Notes: generated by a model from the sequence alone, not told the origin. Positions 34,148 through 43,551 are shown, counted from the first letter of the stretch. The stretch: DNA of 64,000 bases from Halotia branconii CENA392 (GCF_029953635.1 NZ_CP124543.1:4877455-4941454); one strand, 5' to 3'. Made by a program: numbers and translations.

Positions 34148-35170
34148 GTGATTAATCAACATTCAGAAAATATCCTCAACCGCCAACTAGAGACATTAAA
34201 TACCAGCTATGAATTTAGCTGGTTTGATCGGTTTTGCTTGTGGTATCCCCCAGGCTGGCTAATTTTATTTAATCGCCACTGGCAACATTATCACGATCAT
34301 CCAGATGGCTGGAATTGGCTGGAATACGGATTATTTTTGATTCCTGGCGGTTTTTATTTGGCTTTACTCAGTCGATGGTTGCGTTTAGGTTGTCGTTCAC
34401 CACGTCAAGAAGTAGGTGAATTTAATTCCAAATATCAACAAGCTTTTCGTCAAGAAGTTTTAGCTCCTATTGTTAAATACTATTTTCGGGGAGAATTACA
34501 AAATATTACCAACTTACCGCCAGCAGGGTCAATGATTGTAGCCATGAATCATGCAGGTATGTCCTTTCCTTGGGACTTTTTGACCTTGGGTTACTTATTG
34601 GGTGATGCACGAGGATGGGAAGTACAGTTCCTCGCAAATCCAGTATTATTTGAGCATCCTTGGATGATTTGGTGGTTACCATCTCAATGGTCGCAAGTTT
34701 TAGGCGGCGTACGAGCAGAGTTAAATGATTTTGAAGCAGCGATCGCCCAAGGTAAAATTCTTTTATACGCACCCGAAGGTGTACGCGGGCCGCTAAAAGG
34801 TTGGAAAAAACGCTATCAACTAGAAAAGTTTGATATCAGTTTTATTCAGTTGAGCGATCGCTATCATATTCCGATTTTGCCAGTTGTTTGCATTGGTAAT
34901 GAATCTTTGCATCCTTGGACTATTAATCTCAAAAAATTACAACGATTATTCAAGTTACCATTTTTACCCATATCGCCCTTAATGCTAGTCTTGATTTTAT
35001 TTCCCTCAATGGGAGTTTGGGCTATGAGAACTCGTCTGCGTTACTTTATTCAACCTTTAGAACCAGCAGGTCTAGAAACTAATTCAGCTAAAGGACGTGC
35101 AGCAGTTTATCAGCAAGCTCAACAATTACGAGAAAAACTGCAAATTCAAACTAATCAATTGTTGAAGTGA
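34148..35170 (+). CDS. PlsC-like 1-acylglycerol-3-phosphate acyltransferase family protein
   Basis: A 340-residue protein. The first about 85 residues contain aromatic-rich and hydrophobic stretches (LEYGLFLIPGGFYLALLSRWL) that probably associate with membrane. The acyltransferase domain has MNHAGMSFPWDFLTLGYLL, a variant of the NHxxxxD catalytic motif, and LLYAPEGVRGPLKGW, the substrate-binding EG block. Near the end, LPVVCIGNESLHPW is followed by a hydrophobic segment. Acyl transfer in phospholipid or glycolipid synthesis is expected. The GTG start is the first in the frame. rluD-like follows 47 bases later, probably cotranscribed. Confidence 0.82.
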   Translation: MINQHSENILNRQLETLNTSYEFSWFDRFCLWYPPGWLILFNRHWQHYHDHPDGWNWLEYGLFLIPGGFYLALLSRWLRLGCRSPRQEVGEFNSKYQQAFRQEVLAPIVKYYFRGELQNITNLPPAGSMIVAMNHAGMSFPWDFLTLGYLLGDARGWEVQFLANPVLFEHPWMIWWLPSQWSQVLGGVRAELNDFEAAIAQGKILLYAPEGVRGPLKGWKKRYQLEKFDISFIQLSDRYHIPILPVVCIGNESLHPWTINLKKLQRLFKLPFLPISPLMLVLILFPSMGVWAMRTRLRYFIQPLEPAGLETNSAKGRAAVYQQAQQLREKLQIQTNQLLK

Positions 35171-35217
35171 TCAAAATCATTTTGACTTAAAGAACGGGGA
35201 ATTAATCCAGAGCAACT

Positions 35218-36162
35218 GTGACCGAATTTAATTTACAAGTCGAACAAGTCGAAGAAAATAGCGAACGTCTTGATCGCTATCTTGCCGAAGAATTACCAGA
35301 TTTATCTCGTTCTCGGATTCAACAATTAATTGAACAAGGTAATGTGCAACTTAATAGTCAAGTTTGCACAACTAAAAAGATTAACATCAAGATAGGCGAT
35401 CGCATCACTCTAGAAATCCCAGAAGCGCAACCTTTAGAATTACAAGCAGAAGCAATCCCTCTAGATATTCTCTATGAAGACGACCAACTAATTATTCTTA
35501 ATAAACCTGCTGGTTTAGTCGTCCATCCTGCACCCGGTCATCCAGATGGTACATTAGTAAATGCTTTATTAGCACATTGTCCCCATCTTCCCGGAATTGG
35601 GGGAGTCCAACGTCCAGGAATTGTCCATCGATTAGATAAAGATACAACAGGAGCGATCGCTATTGCCAAAACAGATATTGCTTATCAAAGTCTGCAAGCT
35701 CAACTCCAAGCGAAAACTGCACGGCGAGAATATTTAGGCGTGGTTTACGGTGCGCCAAAAACTGAAAGTGGCGTTATCGACTTACCAATTGGTCGCAATC
35801 CTCAAGACCGCAAAAAAATGGCAGTTATCTCCACAGAAAAAGGCGGCAGATTTGCCGTTACTCATTGGCAAATACAAGAACGCTTGGGTAACTATACATT
35901 AATTCATTTCCAACTAGAAACGGGACGCACCCATCAAATTCGTGTCCATAGTGCCAAAATCGGTCATCCTATTGTTGGCGATTCAGTTTATGGTTCCGGT
36001 CGTTCGGTAGGGGTAAATTTGCCGGGTCAAGCACTGCACGCTTGGCGATTAAAAGTTCAGCATCCTATATCTAAAAATGTCATCGAGGTAACAGCATCTC
36101 CTCCCCAAACATTCACTACTCTGCTAGAAGTTCTCCGCCGACGAAGTACTATTTATTCTTAA
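35218..36162 (+). CDS. rluD: RluD-type 23S rRNA pseudouridine synthase
   Basis: A 314-residue RluA-family enzyme that isomerises uridines in rRNA. The N-terminal S4 RNA-binding domain is RLDRYLAEELPDLSRSRIQQ (about residues 17-36). The catalytic domain has LIILNKPAGLVVHPAPGH, then the active-site Asp in GIVHRLDKDTTGAI near residue 140, and LETGRTHQIRVHSAKIGHPI. The C-terminus is intact. It starts at GTG 35218. RluD and RluA/C family members are close relatives, so the exact rRNA target positions are inferred from the S4+catalytic layout only. Confidence 0.92.
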   Translation: MTEFNLQVEQVEENSERLDRYLAEELPDLSRSRIQQLIEQGNVQLNSQVCTTKKINIKIGDRITLEIPEAQPLELQAEAIPLDILYEDDQLIILNKPAGLVVHPAPGHPDGTLVNALLAHCPHLPGIGGVQRPGIVHRLDKDTTGAIAIAKTDIAYQSLQAQLQAKTARREYLGVVYGAPKTESGVIDLPIGRNPQDRKKMAVISTEKGGRFAVTHWQIQERLGNYTLIHFQLETGRTHQIRVHSAKIGHPIVGDSVYGSGRSVGVNLPGQALHAWRLKVQHPISKNVIEVTASPPQTFTTLLEVLRRRSTIYS

Positions 36163-36216
36163 TCTTTAATAGACTTCTTGTGTATAGCGGTTTTCTGATC
36201 AATTCAATACACCACT

Positions 36217-36245
36217 CTAGTCCCTAACCCCTAGTTCCTAGCCCC
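36217..36245. repeat. Heptamer STRR run (ccccta-type)
   Basis: Second copy of the degenerate cccctag/ccctaac heptamers seen at 5596-5625, here between convergent rluD-like and glycosidase genes. Confidence 0.65.
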
Positions 36246-36256
36246 TTTTCGTTCCA

Positions 36257-37480
36257 CTATTCCCTAGCAGAGCGATATGCAGGAGCAGGAAAGAGAGCTT
36301 GAAATCCAGCTTGTCTCTCGCTTAAAGGTTCTGGCGCATAATTCAAAAGACTTTCAAAATAAAAGAAAGCTACACCCAAACCGCGTCCTTGAGCAGCTCG
36401 CACCTGAGACTGAATTTGTCGGATAGGAATTGGGCGATTTCGCAATCCTGCCATAATTCCAACTCCCGTAGGAATCACTTGTTGAGCTGCTTGAATTTCT
36501 GAGCGAGAAATATTAGCGATAAAACTTTCTAAATCAGGACGATAAATTTGCACAATTAGCTCATCTACAATATTCAGCCGCATCCAGTTAAGCCAATCTT
36601 GTAGTTGAAACTTGTAAGCAAAATTATAGTAATTGGGGGAAACGGAGAAAATTGCTTTTGGTTTCCGAGCTTTTACGGTTTGATTGAGTTGTACCATAAA
36701 TGCCGTAATTTTATCTGCCCGCCAGCGCACCCAATCAGGATCTTGGGAATTGGTGGGAGGGTTTTTTTTAGTTTCTTGAGTGTACAAATCAACCGTGTAT
36801 TGATCGTAGCCAAATTCATGAGGTAAACTCGTATGGTCATCAAACTGAATACCATCGACATCATATTGACTGACAATTTCTAATACAAGACTAGTGATAA
36901 ATTGCTGCACTTGGGGATGAAAAGGATTGAGCCACATTACCTCACCAGCTGCGCTGATTGAAGTATCGCTACCGTCCCGCTTTTGCGTAAACCAGTCTGG
37001 ATGATTCAATGCTAGTTCTGATGTTGGAGGAGCCATGAAACCAAACTCAAACCAAGGAATCACCAGCAGTCCCTGGCGATGGGCTTGATTAATTAAGTCT
37101 GCAAGAATATCATGACCATCTGAGCCTCGAAAGACAAAGGGTTGAATCTGGGTACGTTGTGCTACAGTGCTGGGATACATGACGTAGCCAGAGTTCCACA
37201 CTACAGGATAAATTGTATTAAAGTTCATCTGCCGCAGTTGACTGACAGCATTCTTAACTTTGGCACGATCCTTCATGATGTGGAGATCATTATTAGTCAT
37301 CCAAACCCCGCGAATTTCTTGACGGGGTAGCTGTGCAGTAGCTGGAGTGAAGTTGCTCACCAGCAATACTGTCATGAACGATATCAAAAAGAGAAGCAAA
37401 AAAAGGTATTTAAGCAACGACTGACGACAAGCAGCTACATGTCTACTTAGCCAACCTTGGGAAAGAAAACTTAATTTCAT
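36257..37480 (-). CDS. Exported GHL10-type glycoside hydrolase (DUF187)
   Basis: A 407-residue secreted protein. A basic start and a long hydrophobic stretch (YLFLLLFLISFMTVLLVS) ending in PATA form a signal peptide. The GHL10 barrel begins at QEIRGVWMTNNDLHIMKDRA and continues with NFNTIYPVVWNSGYVMYPS, LVIPWFEFGFM, YDVDGIQFDDHTSLPHEFGYD (likely catalytic Asp residues) and IFSVSPNYYNFAY. Members are thought to cleave surface polysaccharide or peptidoglycan-linked glycans. An upstream ATG (37630) would place 50 polar residues ahead of the signal, so I start at 37480. Regulation is not visible. Confidence 0.82.
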   Translation of the reverse strand: MKLSFLSQGWLSRHVAACRQSLLKYLFLLLFLISFMTVLLVSNFTPATAQLPRQEIRGVWMTNNDLHIMKDRAKVKNAVSQLRQMNFNTIYPVVWNSGYVMYPSTVAQRTQIQPFVFRGSDGHDILADLINQAHRQGLLVIPWFEFGFMAPPTSELALNHPDWFTQKRDGSDTSISAAGEVMWLNPFHPQVQQFITSLVLEIVSQYDVDGIQFDDHTSLPHEFGYDQYTVDLYTQETKKNPPTNSQDPDWVRWRADKITAFMVQLNQTVKARKPKAIFSVSPNYYNFAYKFQLQDWLNWMRLNIVDELIVQIYRPDLESFIANISRSEIQAAQQVIPTGVGIMAGLRNRPIPIRQIQSQVRAAQGRGLGVAFFYFESLLNYAPEPLSERQAGFQALFPAPAYRSARE

Positions 37481-38011
37481 CGGTTTCAATAATGCGTTAG
37501 CTACGCAAATGTGCTGCTGCACGCTTTGAGCAGAGAATCTACTAGCCATTAGTCTACAAGCATTTATGCTTACTAGAGAACTGGTTAATTGCTGGTTGTT
37601 TTTCAATATGGTGCATCGAAAATTTTGCATCAGTTGATCTGATGCAGATTTAGTACAGCAAGATAGCTGACGAAGTAAGTAGCTTATTAGTGCCTAATAT
37701 GGCTTGTAATTTCAGTAATATATCTATTTAGCTTTGAGTAGAGCTATTTCTGGCGATCAGCAATTATTAAATTTTAGTACGTAGCACAAATACAAAATCT
37801 ATCCTCAATGCCTTCTCCCAAAATTACCAAACAGAAAGCCAATTTCAAAGTCCCTCTCACAGAGAGGCGAGAGGGATTTAGGGAAACAGCAAAGATTTAT
37901 ACAAGGAATCTATTTATTATTCCTCGAATGCCTGATTTTGCGGCTGTGCAATAAAATATAAAGGTGATGAAAGATACATATAATAAAAAATGTAGTCTTT
38001 TGACTACTGTT
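37481..38011. other. Intergenic region with a small hairpin
   Basis: Contains the possible longer start of the glycosidase gene (up to 37630). At 37850-37875 is an imperfect hairpin of ccctctcacagagaggcgag type. I see no gene in 37631-38011. Confidence 0.4.
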
Positions 38012-38482
38012 TTAGCTGAGTCTGAGTGTACATTCTAAAATTAACTTCTGATTTACCAAGGAATAAGGCTGGATATCTAAAGCACGCTTAAAAGCTTTAA
38101 TAGCATTTCCATACCGTCCTAGGGCGGCATAACACAAACCCATACCATGAAGTGCGCCAAAATGTACTGGGTTAATCTGGATCACCATCTGACAGTCTGC
38201 TAGTGACTTTTGATAATTACCCATGCTGTAGTAAAGAAAAGCACGTCGATTCCACGCTTCAGCAAAATCTGGTTGATCTTTAATCAGTTCTGTCAACATC
38301 GTTTCGGCTTCATTCATTTCTCCAGCATCAAGTAACTTTTGACTCTGGTCAATTCTTTCTAAACCGTAAATTCCCTTTTGCTGAAACCAAATGCGCCACA
38401 GTTTCTTTGTTGCTTGCTCACGAATTGCGACATCGGGGTTTTTCAAATCTTCAAGTAAAGAATTAATAGATAAAGAATCCAT
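38012..38482 (-). CDS. Small TPR-repeat protein
   Basis: A 156-residue cytoplasmic protein. The N-terminal part (LLEDLKNPDVAIREQATKKLW) resembles a single HEAT-like helix pair. Three tetratricopeptide-like repeats follow: NEAETMLTELIKDQPDFAEAW, RRAFLYYSMGNYQKSLADC plus INPVHFGAL, and GLCYAALGRYGNAIKAFKRA plus LDIQP. TPR proteins mediate protein contacts; the partner is not evident. The frame is open up to 38599, but the family-like start is the ATG at 38482. The product is complete. Confidence 0.78.
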   Translation of the reverse strand: MDSLSINSLLEDLKNPDVAIREQATKKLWRIWFQQKGIYGLERIDQSQKLLDAGEMNEAETMLTELIKDQPDFAEAWNRRAFLYYSMGNYQKSLADCQMVIQINPVHFGALHGMGLCYAALGRYGNAIKAFKRALDIQPYSLVNQKLILECTLRLS

Positions 38483-38774
38483 AAATTTGAAATTTGTAAT
38501 TGTATCTTTGTATAAACCTATCAATTTTTGCAGAGAATCTACTAAGTCAATTTTAAAGACCTCTTTAAAATTCTCACACAACAATTGCGGATTAAGCAAT
38601 CAATGTGTTATTTCTGGTATTAACCAATACTATTAATACGAACCTCGACATATCAAGTTAGAAGTGATTGGTCATCAGGATATCAAACTTTTGAAAACCA
38701 AAACTAGCTATTGGTAGTTGACAAATACGTAGTAACTAATAGTTCATAAAAACATCACAAAAAGATCGATAATT

Positions 38775-40034
38775 ATGCCCAAGCCAAATAGTGTTTCTAG
38801 GCATATTGTTCTCACGTCCCATCCTAGTCGCTCTGGGACTAAGCCAATTCCTATTCAATGGGGAGCAGCTGAGCCGATGCAACGCGGTCCAGTAATTGCA
38901 ACACTGGCTAAGCAGACACATCGTAATGTTATTGGTACTCATTCTGGTAGTTATGCAATTTACCGGGCTTTAGCGGTTGCTAGCGGGGCTTTACAATCCG
39001 ATCATCGACCAGATTTAACAAATACATCGCCTGTAGAACACATTGGTCCTCATCCCAGTTGGGCTGATCCAGAAAAGATTGTTTCTCTCGATCCTTTTGG
39101 GGCGATCGCATCTGAGGTATTTGCATCTTACTATCAGCAGGGCTACGATATCCGCCCGACGATCGCTATCACCCAAGCTCATATCAATATGCCAGAACTC
39201 CTAGATGCTGTCAGCAAAGGACGCTTACAGGTAGATGGGCAGATTATGAAGCCTAACGGTGATTTAGTCGTTACCAAAGCAGCAATTGAGCCTGTTTGGT
39301 ATTTACCCGGAGTTGCTAAACGTTTCGGTATCTCAGAAGCAGATTTGCGGCGGGCTTTATTTGAACAAACTGGGGGGATGTTCCCAGAACTGGTAACGCG
39401 ATCAGATTTAGAGGTATTTCTACCACCCATCGGCGGGTTAACGGTTTACATTGTCGGTGATCTGGGTGCAATTACAGATCCGCATAAACCCGTAGCGGTA
39501 CGTGTGCATGACGAGTGTAACGGGTCTGATGTGTTTGGTTCTGATATTTGTACCTGTCGCCCCTATTTAGTACATGGTGTTGAAGTATGCGTGGAAACAG
39601 CACAGTCAGGTGGTGTAGGTGTAATTGTCTATTCCCGCAAAGAAGGCCGGGCTTTGGGCGAAGTGACAAAATTTTTAGTTTATAATGCTCGCAAGCGTCA
39701 AGAAGGAGGCGATCGCGCTGATGCTTACTTTGCTCGCACAGAGTGCGTGGCGGGTGTGCAAGATATGCGCTTTCAAGAACTCATGCCGGATGTATTGCAT
39801 TGGTTGGGTATTACCCGCATTGACCGTATGGTGTCGATGAGTAACATGAAATACAACGCTATTACGGAATCGGGAATTGAAATTGTCGAAAGAGTAGCAA
39901 TTCCAGAAGATTTGGTTCCTCAAGATGCACGGGTAGAAATTGAAGCGAAAAAAGCTGCCGGTTATTACACCACAGGAGATGTTTTAGATGCAGATAGTTT
40001 AGCTGATATTAAGGGGCGATCGCTAGAAGGCTAA
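38775..40034 (+). CDS. GTP-cyclohydrolase-II-like protein of the uracil catabolic (URC1-type) group
   Basis: A 419-residue protein. The C-terminal half (about 225-375) is a GTP cyclohydrolase II fold: VRVHDECNGSDVFGSDICTC keeps the three zinc cysteines, and GVIVYSRKEGRALGEV replaces the usual LRQEGRGIGL. The N-terminal half (about 1-210) is not a RibB domain but a conserved extension of this subfamily (HRNVIGTHSGSYAIYRALAVA, AHINMPELLDAV). Together with DUF1688 and uracil phosphoribosyltransferase downstream, this is the URC1-URC4-URC6 pyrimidine degradation set. The role in riboflavin synthesis is therefore unlikely. The enzyme's exact reaction is not established here. Confidence 0.85.
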   Translation: MPKPNSVSRHIVLTSHPSRSGTKPIPIQWGAAEPMQRGPVIATLAKQTHRNVIGTHSGSYAIYRALAVASGALQSDHRPDLTNTSPVEHIGPHPSWADPEKIVSLDPFGAIASEVFASYYQQGYDIRPTIAITQAHINMPELLDAVSKGRLQVDGQIMKPNGDLVVTKAAIEPVWYLPGVAKRFGISEADLRRALFEQTGGMFPELVTRSDLEVFLPPIGGLTVYIVGDLGAITDPHKPVAVRVHDECNGSDVFGSDICTCRPYLVHGVEVCVETAQSGGVGVIVYSRKEGRALGEVTKFLVYNARKRQEGGDRADAYFARTECVAGVQDMRFQELMPDVLHWLGITRIDRMVSMSNMKYNAITESGIEIVERVAIPEDLVPQDARVEIEAKKAAGYYTTGDVLDADSLADIKGRSLEG

Positions 40035-40058
40035 AGTATCCCTTTTTCACTTCTTATC

Positions 40059-40127
40059 CTCAGTGTACTCTGTGCCTCTGCGGTTAAAAAACTACTTTTA
40101 AACCACAGAGACGCAGAGAACACAGAG
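40059..40127. repeat. Inverted pair of the 'ctctgcggtt' dispersed repeat
   Basis: ctctgtgcctctgcggtt (about 40068-40085) and its near complement aaccacagagacgcagag (40101-40118) form a long hairpin in the URC1-URC4 gap. Single copies of the same sequence lie at 7892-7919, 12926-12950 and 23697-23727. The rest of the 40035-40339 gap contains a purine tract (40175-40200) and nothing else I recognise. Confidence 0.75.
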
Positions 40128-40339
40128 AAAATAAGGTTGGGGAGCTAAGCTGTTAAACATTTAATTTGCACATTGAGGCAGCAGGGGGGCAAGGGAGAGG
40201 GTTTGCAGTTTTGATTACCATTAATATGATGCAATTTAAATGACTATTAGCTTATTGTGTTGTAGCAAGTGGCATTTAAGCGCAGCGCAGCCCAATAAAA
40301 CAACGCAAATATTGGTTTTAATTTTGGGGTGTATCTAGA

Positions 40340-41566
40340 GTGGAAACAAGAATCACAGAGGCGAAAGATTTAATTGCCTATCTTCGCTCTCCAACTGCTA
40401 TTAGAGAACGATGTGGGCAAGTGTTTACATGGGTAAATTCAGGTCACTCGCGTCATTTTAGTTGTGATTTGACTCAGCTGGGAAGGATAGCAGATTATGT
40501 AATTGAGGTCATGGGTTGTGAATATCCAAATCTACAAATTCCCTTTCATAGTCGTTGGCGACATTTTGAAGTTGGAAATATACCACGATTAGCGCAATTA
40601 AATACTCAGTTAGCAGAACTCACACCTTTAGAAAAAGCTGCTGCTAAGTTTGATTTAGCAATTATTAGTGTTTTGTTAGATGCTGGTGCAGGTGATAGTT
40701 GGCGTTATTATGAGCAGGAAACTAATTTAAATTTGGGGCGTTCTGAAGGATTAGCTATTGCTAGTTTTCAAATGTTTTGTCAAGGGACTTTTTCTAGTCA
40801 GAGTTTACCTCAAGCTGATGCTCAAAAATTACAAGCCTTAACAGAGGCAGAAATCGCTCAGGGGTTACAAGTAACTACAGAAAATCCATTAGTAGGTATT
40901 TCAGGGCGATCGCAATTATTACAAAAATTAGGTCGGGTGTTAATCTCTTCACCTCATTTATTTGGGTATGAGAATCCCCGTCCAGGTAATTTAGTAAATT
41001 ATCTCTGGGAAAAATCTTCAAATCGGCAGTTAGCCGCTGCAACAGTGTTAAGTACAGTTCTAGAAGGACTCAGTGACATTTGGCCGGGAAGATTAGAAGT
41101 TGCTGGAGTAAATCTTGGTGATGTTTGGCAACATCCAGCTGTTGCTAACGATGGCTTCGTGCCATTTCACAAACTTTCGCAATGGCTAACATATTCTTTA
41201 TTAGAACCACTACAAGAATTAGGTTTAGAAATCACTGGGCTAAATACTCTGACTGGATTACCAGAATATCGTAACGGGGGATTATGTCTTGACTTGGGGC
41301 TAATTAGTGCTAAACATCTAGAAATATTTAACTCATCTTATTCTGTAGCATCAGAAGTTATAGTTGAATGGCGTGCTTTGACTGTAATTCTTTTAGATCA
41401 AATTGCTGTTACAGTCCGCGAAAAGTTAGGTATGAATGCAGAAGAATTACCACTAGTGAAAATATTGCAAGGGGGAACCTGGACAGCAGGGCGGAAAATT
41501 GCTGCTGAACTTAGAACATCTGGTAAATCACCAATACAAATTGCCAGCGATGGCACAGTGTTTTAA
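40340..41566 (+). CDS. DUF1688 (URC4-type) protein
   Basis: A 408-residue protein of family DUF1688. It shows LRSPTAIRERCGQVF near the start, HFEVGNIPRLAQLN, a conserved LDAGAGDSWRYYEQET block, GRSEGLAIASFQMF, and WPGRLEVAGVNLGDVWQHPA. In yeasts URC4 is one of the core genes of uracil catabolism, and bacterial homologues sit next to the GTP-cyclohydrolase-II-like gene, exactly as here. The enzymatic step is unknown. The GTG start fits the family N-terminus. upp follows in the same direction after 129 bases. Confidence 0.9.
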   Translation: METRITEAKDLIAYLRSPTAIRERCGQVFTWVNSGHSRHFSCDLTQLGRIADYVIEVMGCEYPNLQIPFHSRWRHFEVGNIPRLAQLNTQLAELTPLEKAAAKFDLAIISVLLDAGAGDSWRYYEQETNLNLGRSEGLAIASFQMFCQGTFSSQSLPQADAQKLQALTEAEIAQGLQVTTENPLVGISGRSQLLQKLGRVLISSPHLFGYENPRPGNLVNYLWEKSSNRQLAAATVLSTVLEGLSDIWPGRLEVAGVNLGDVWQHPAVANDGFVPFHKLSQWLTYSLLEPLQELGLEITGLNTLTGLPEYRNGGLCLDLGLISAKHLEIFNSSYSVASEVIVEWRALTVILLDQIAVTVREKLGMNAEELPLVKILQGGTWTAGRKIAAELRTSGKSPIQIASDGTVF

Positions 41567-41695
41567 TTTAATTTGTAATGACGCTCCTGCGTCGCTACCG
41601 CTGCGCTAACGTAATTCGTAATTAAAAAACTATTAATGTATTATACCAATGGCTAACGCATCCTCACGAATTTGCTATTGATTATTGACTAAAAT

Positions 41696-42331
41696 ATGCA
41701 AAATCAAGTCACAATTATTGAACATCCATTAATTCAGCATAAACTAACGCTCATGCGTAAAGCTGAAACTAGTACGAAAAAATTTCGCAATCTTCTTAAA
41801 GAAGTTAGTTTGTTGTTAGCTTATGAAGTCACGCGAGATTTACCACTAAAATATGAACTGATTAAAACACCTCTTTCCCCAATGGATGCACCGATACTTG
41901 CACCAGATAAAAAGCTAGTTTTAGTGTCTATTATGCGGGCAGGTCAAGGAATTTTGGATGGAATGCTGGAGTTGATGCCATCTGCACGGGTGGGGCATAT
42001 TGGTTTATACCGTGACCCCAAAACATTGATTCCTGTAGAGTATTATTTTAAGGTTCCCCATGATGTTGAGCAACGGGATATGATTGTCGTTGACCCAATG
42101 TTAGCCACTGGTAATTCTGCTGTTGCAGCCGTAGAAAGATTAAAATCAACTAATCCTTCATCAATTAAATTTGTTTGTTTGCTTGCAGCACCAGAAGGAA
42201 TTGAACATTTTTGTCAAGTACATCCTGATGTTCCTATTTATGCTGCTGCTATTGACGATTATTTAGATGAACATGGTTATATTATTCCTGGATTAGGAGA
42301 TGCAGGCGATCGCTTGTTTGGCACAAAATAA
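41696..42331 (+). CDS. upp: Uracil phosphoribosyltransferase
   Basis: Converts uracil and PRPP to UMP; 211 residues. Motifs are HPLIQHKLTLMRKAETSTKKFR at the N-terminus (split here: HPLIQHKLTLMRKAE, TSTKKFR), VSIMRAGQGILDGML, the PRPP loop VVDPMLATGNSAVAAVERL, and the uracil-binding AAIDDYLDEHGYIIPGLGDAGDR. In the URC pathway the first step is this conversion. It closes the three-gene set. The gene looks intact. Confidence 0.95.
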   Translation: MQNQVTIIEHPLIQHKLTLMRKAETSTKKFRNLLKEVSLLLAYEVTRDLPLKYELIKTPLSPMDAPILAPDKKLVLVSIMRAGQGILDGMLELMPSARVGHIGLYRDPKTLIPVEYYFKVPHDVEQRDMIVVDPMLATGNSAVAAVERLKSTNPSSIKFVCLLAAPEGIEHFCQVHPDVPIYAAAIDDYLDEHGYIIPGLGDAGDRLFGTK

Positions 42332-42361
42332 GTTAATAGTAAAATTCAGTTATGTGAACTT

Positions 42362-42745
42362 TTAGAAATTTGGCCGATTGAGATACCTCATAATCACAAA
42401 TTCTAATTTACTGAAATCGTAGGGTTTGACGATATAATCATCTGCACCTGTCGAGATCCGGTGATTGTAATTTGGCGCTAATGTTGAAGGTAATAGCGCA
42501 ATAATTGGAATTGCTGCGGTTTTTGGGTCTTGCTTGAGATAATCAATTACTTGGCTGCTGTTTAGATCAGACAACATCATATCTAATAGGATGAGGTCAG
42601 GTTTATGAGTTTGTGCTAATATAACTGCCCTCACTCCTTGTTTAGCACAAATGCACGATAAATTTAATGTTTTGAGGTGAGAATCTAGGAGTTCTAAATT
42701 ATGTAGATTTTGTTCTACAACTAAAATTAAGGGCTGTTCATCCAT
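42362..42745 (-). CDS. Single-domain response regulator with degenerate acidic pocket
   Basis: A 127-residue receiver domain without an output domain. LILLDMMLSDLNS holds the phospho-acceptor Asp near residue 55 and VKPYDFSKLE the conserved Lys. The N-terminal acidic pair is replaced by Glu-Gln (LVVEQNLHNLELL), and the switch Thr/Ser is not obvious (IIALLPST). It may therefore be only weakly phosphorylatable, or a protein-interaction module. I use ATG 42745 over the TTG two codons upstream. A kinase partner is not adjacent. Confidence 0.83.
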   Translation of the reverse strand: MDEQPLILVVEQNLHNLELLDSHLKTLNLSCICAKQGVRAVILAQTHKPDLILLDMMLSDLNSSQVIDYLKQDPKTAAIPIIALLPSTLAPNYNHRISTGADDYIVKPYDFSKLEFVIMRYLNRPNF

Positions 42746-43192
42746 AAGCAATTATTCACCTTTAACGAAAGGCTATATACCTAGACTATTAATATGCAAG
42801 TTTATGAATAACTTTTTAGTAAAGTCATTTTTTGTGATACGTGTTTTGGAGATGTAATACCGTTTCACGAAATTATTGATACAAATTACTTTTTTTACTC
42901 CCCCTGCCTCCTCTGCTACCTGTCACTGAGCGTAGCCGAAGTGCTACTCCCCCTACTTGCCCAAATGTATCAACTTTAAAGTTAAACGGTATAAGAGCCT
43001 TCCTCTAGGCGACGGAGTGCGGCTTGACATTAACTAATTTGTATATGATTCCTTGAGTTAGTTTTTACTCTAAATTTAAGGGTAAACACTAACAAATTAA
43101 TGGAAATATCAAGCAAATATTGACATTATCCTTATAAATATACATTTTGTCTATATGTAATTGTAATTATAGTTTAAATATTTACTGAGTAG
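42746..43192. other. Intergenic region with repeat fragments
   Basis: Contains pyrimidine repeats and the 'cactgagcgtagccgaagtg' repeat (about 42898-42956) and otherwise AT-rich sequence. No gene is supported. Confidence 0.45.
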
Positions 43193-43455
43193 TTAATCAA
43201 ACTTATCTTCTTTTGAAAAAGCAGGAATACTTACTACTTTAGAAGGCTTAGATTTGCCAGCTAATCCTACTAATGCCAGTATAGCGATCGCGTAGGTAGC
43301 ATCATCATAAATTTATAGCAGGAGGAGCTTAATTCTTTTTCAACCAGGGCGATTAAGTACTCTTGACCGTTAAGAGTACAATCCTGCCAAAGCCGCAAAT
43401 GCTAGAGGTACAGCCAGACGCAGACTAGCCGTTAGGTAATCCAAGAAATTGAGGT
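43193..43455 (-). pseudogene. Remnant of a nucleoside/simple-sugar ABC transporter permease with internal deletion
   Basis: The first part (about 43455-43342) reads LDYLTASLRLAVPLAFAALA, GLYS and a stop, matching the N-terminus of BmpD/YufQ-type permeases. About 40 bases on, the last part (about 43310-43193) reads ATYAIAILALVGLAGKSKPS and ends KEDKFD stop, like the C-terminus of the same family. The middle of the gene, around 250 codons, is missing. So this is a decayed copy with a large internal deletion and at least one stop. The assignment is by eye and moderate. Confidence 0.6.
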
Positions 43456-43551
43456 TATTTATAATTGGGTTAGGTTATTTCCAAAATTGACTTGATCTTT
43501 GATAATGAATCGAATAACCTAGACGGTCAGATACCTTTTTTTAGGAAGTTT

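Noticed and set aside
38775..40034. Riboflavin biosynthesis ribA / ribBA
   Set aside because: The N-terminal half is not a DHBP synthase domain and the catalytic motif is altered; neighbours DUF1688 and upp point to the URC pathway.
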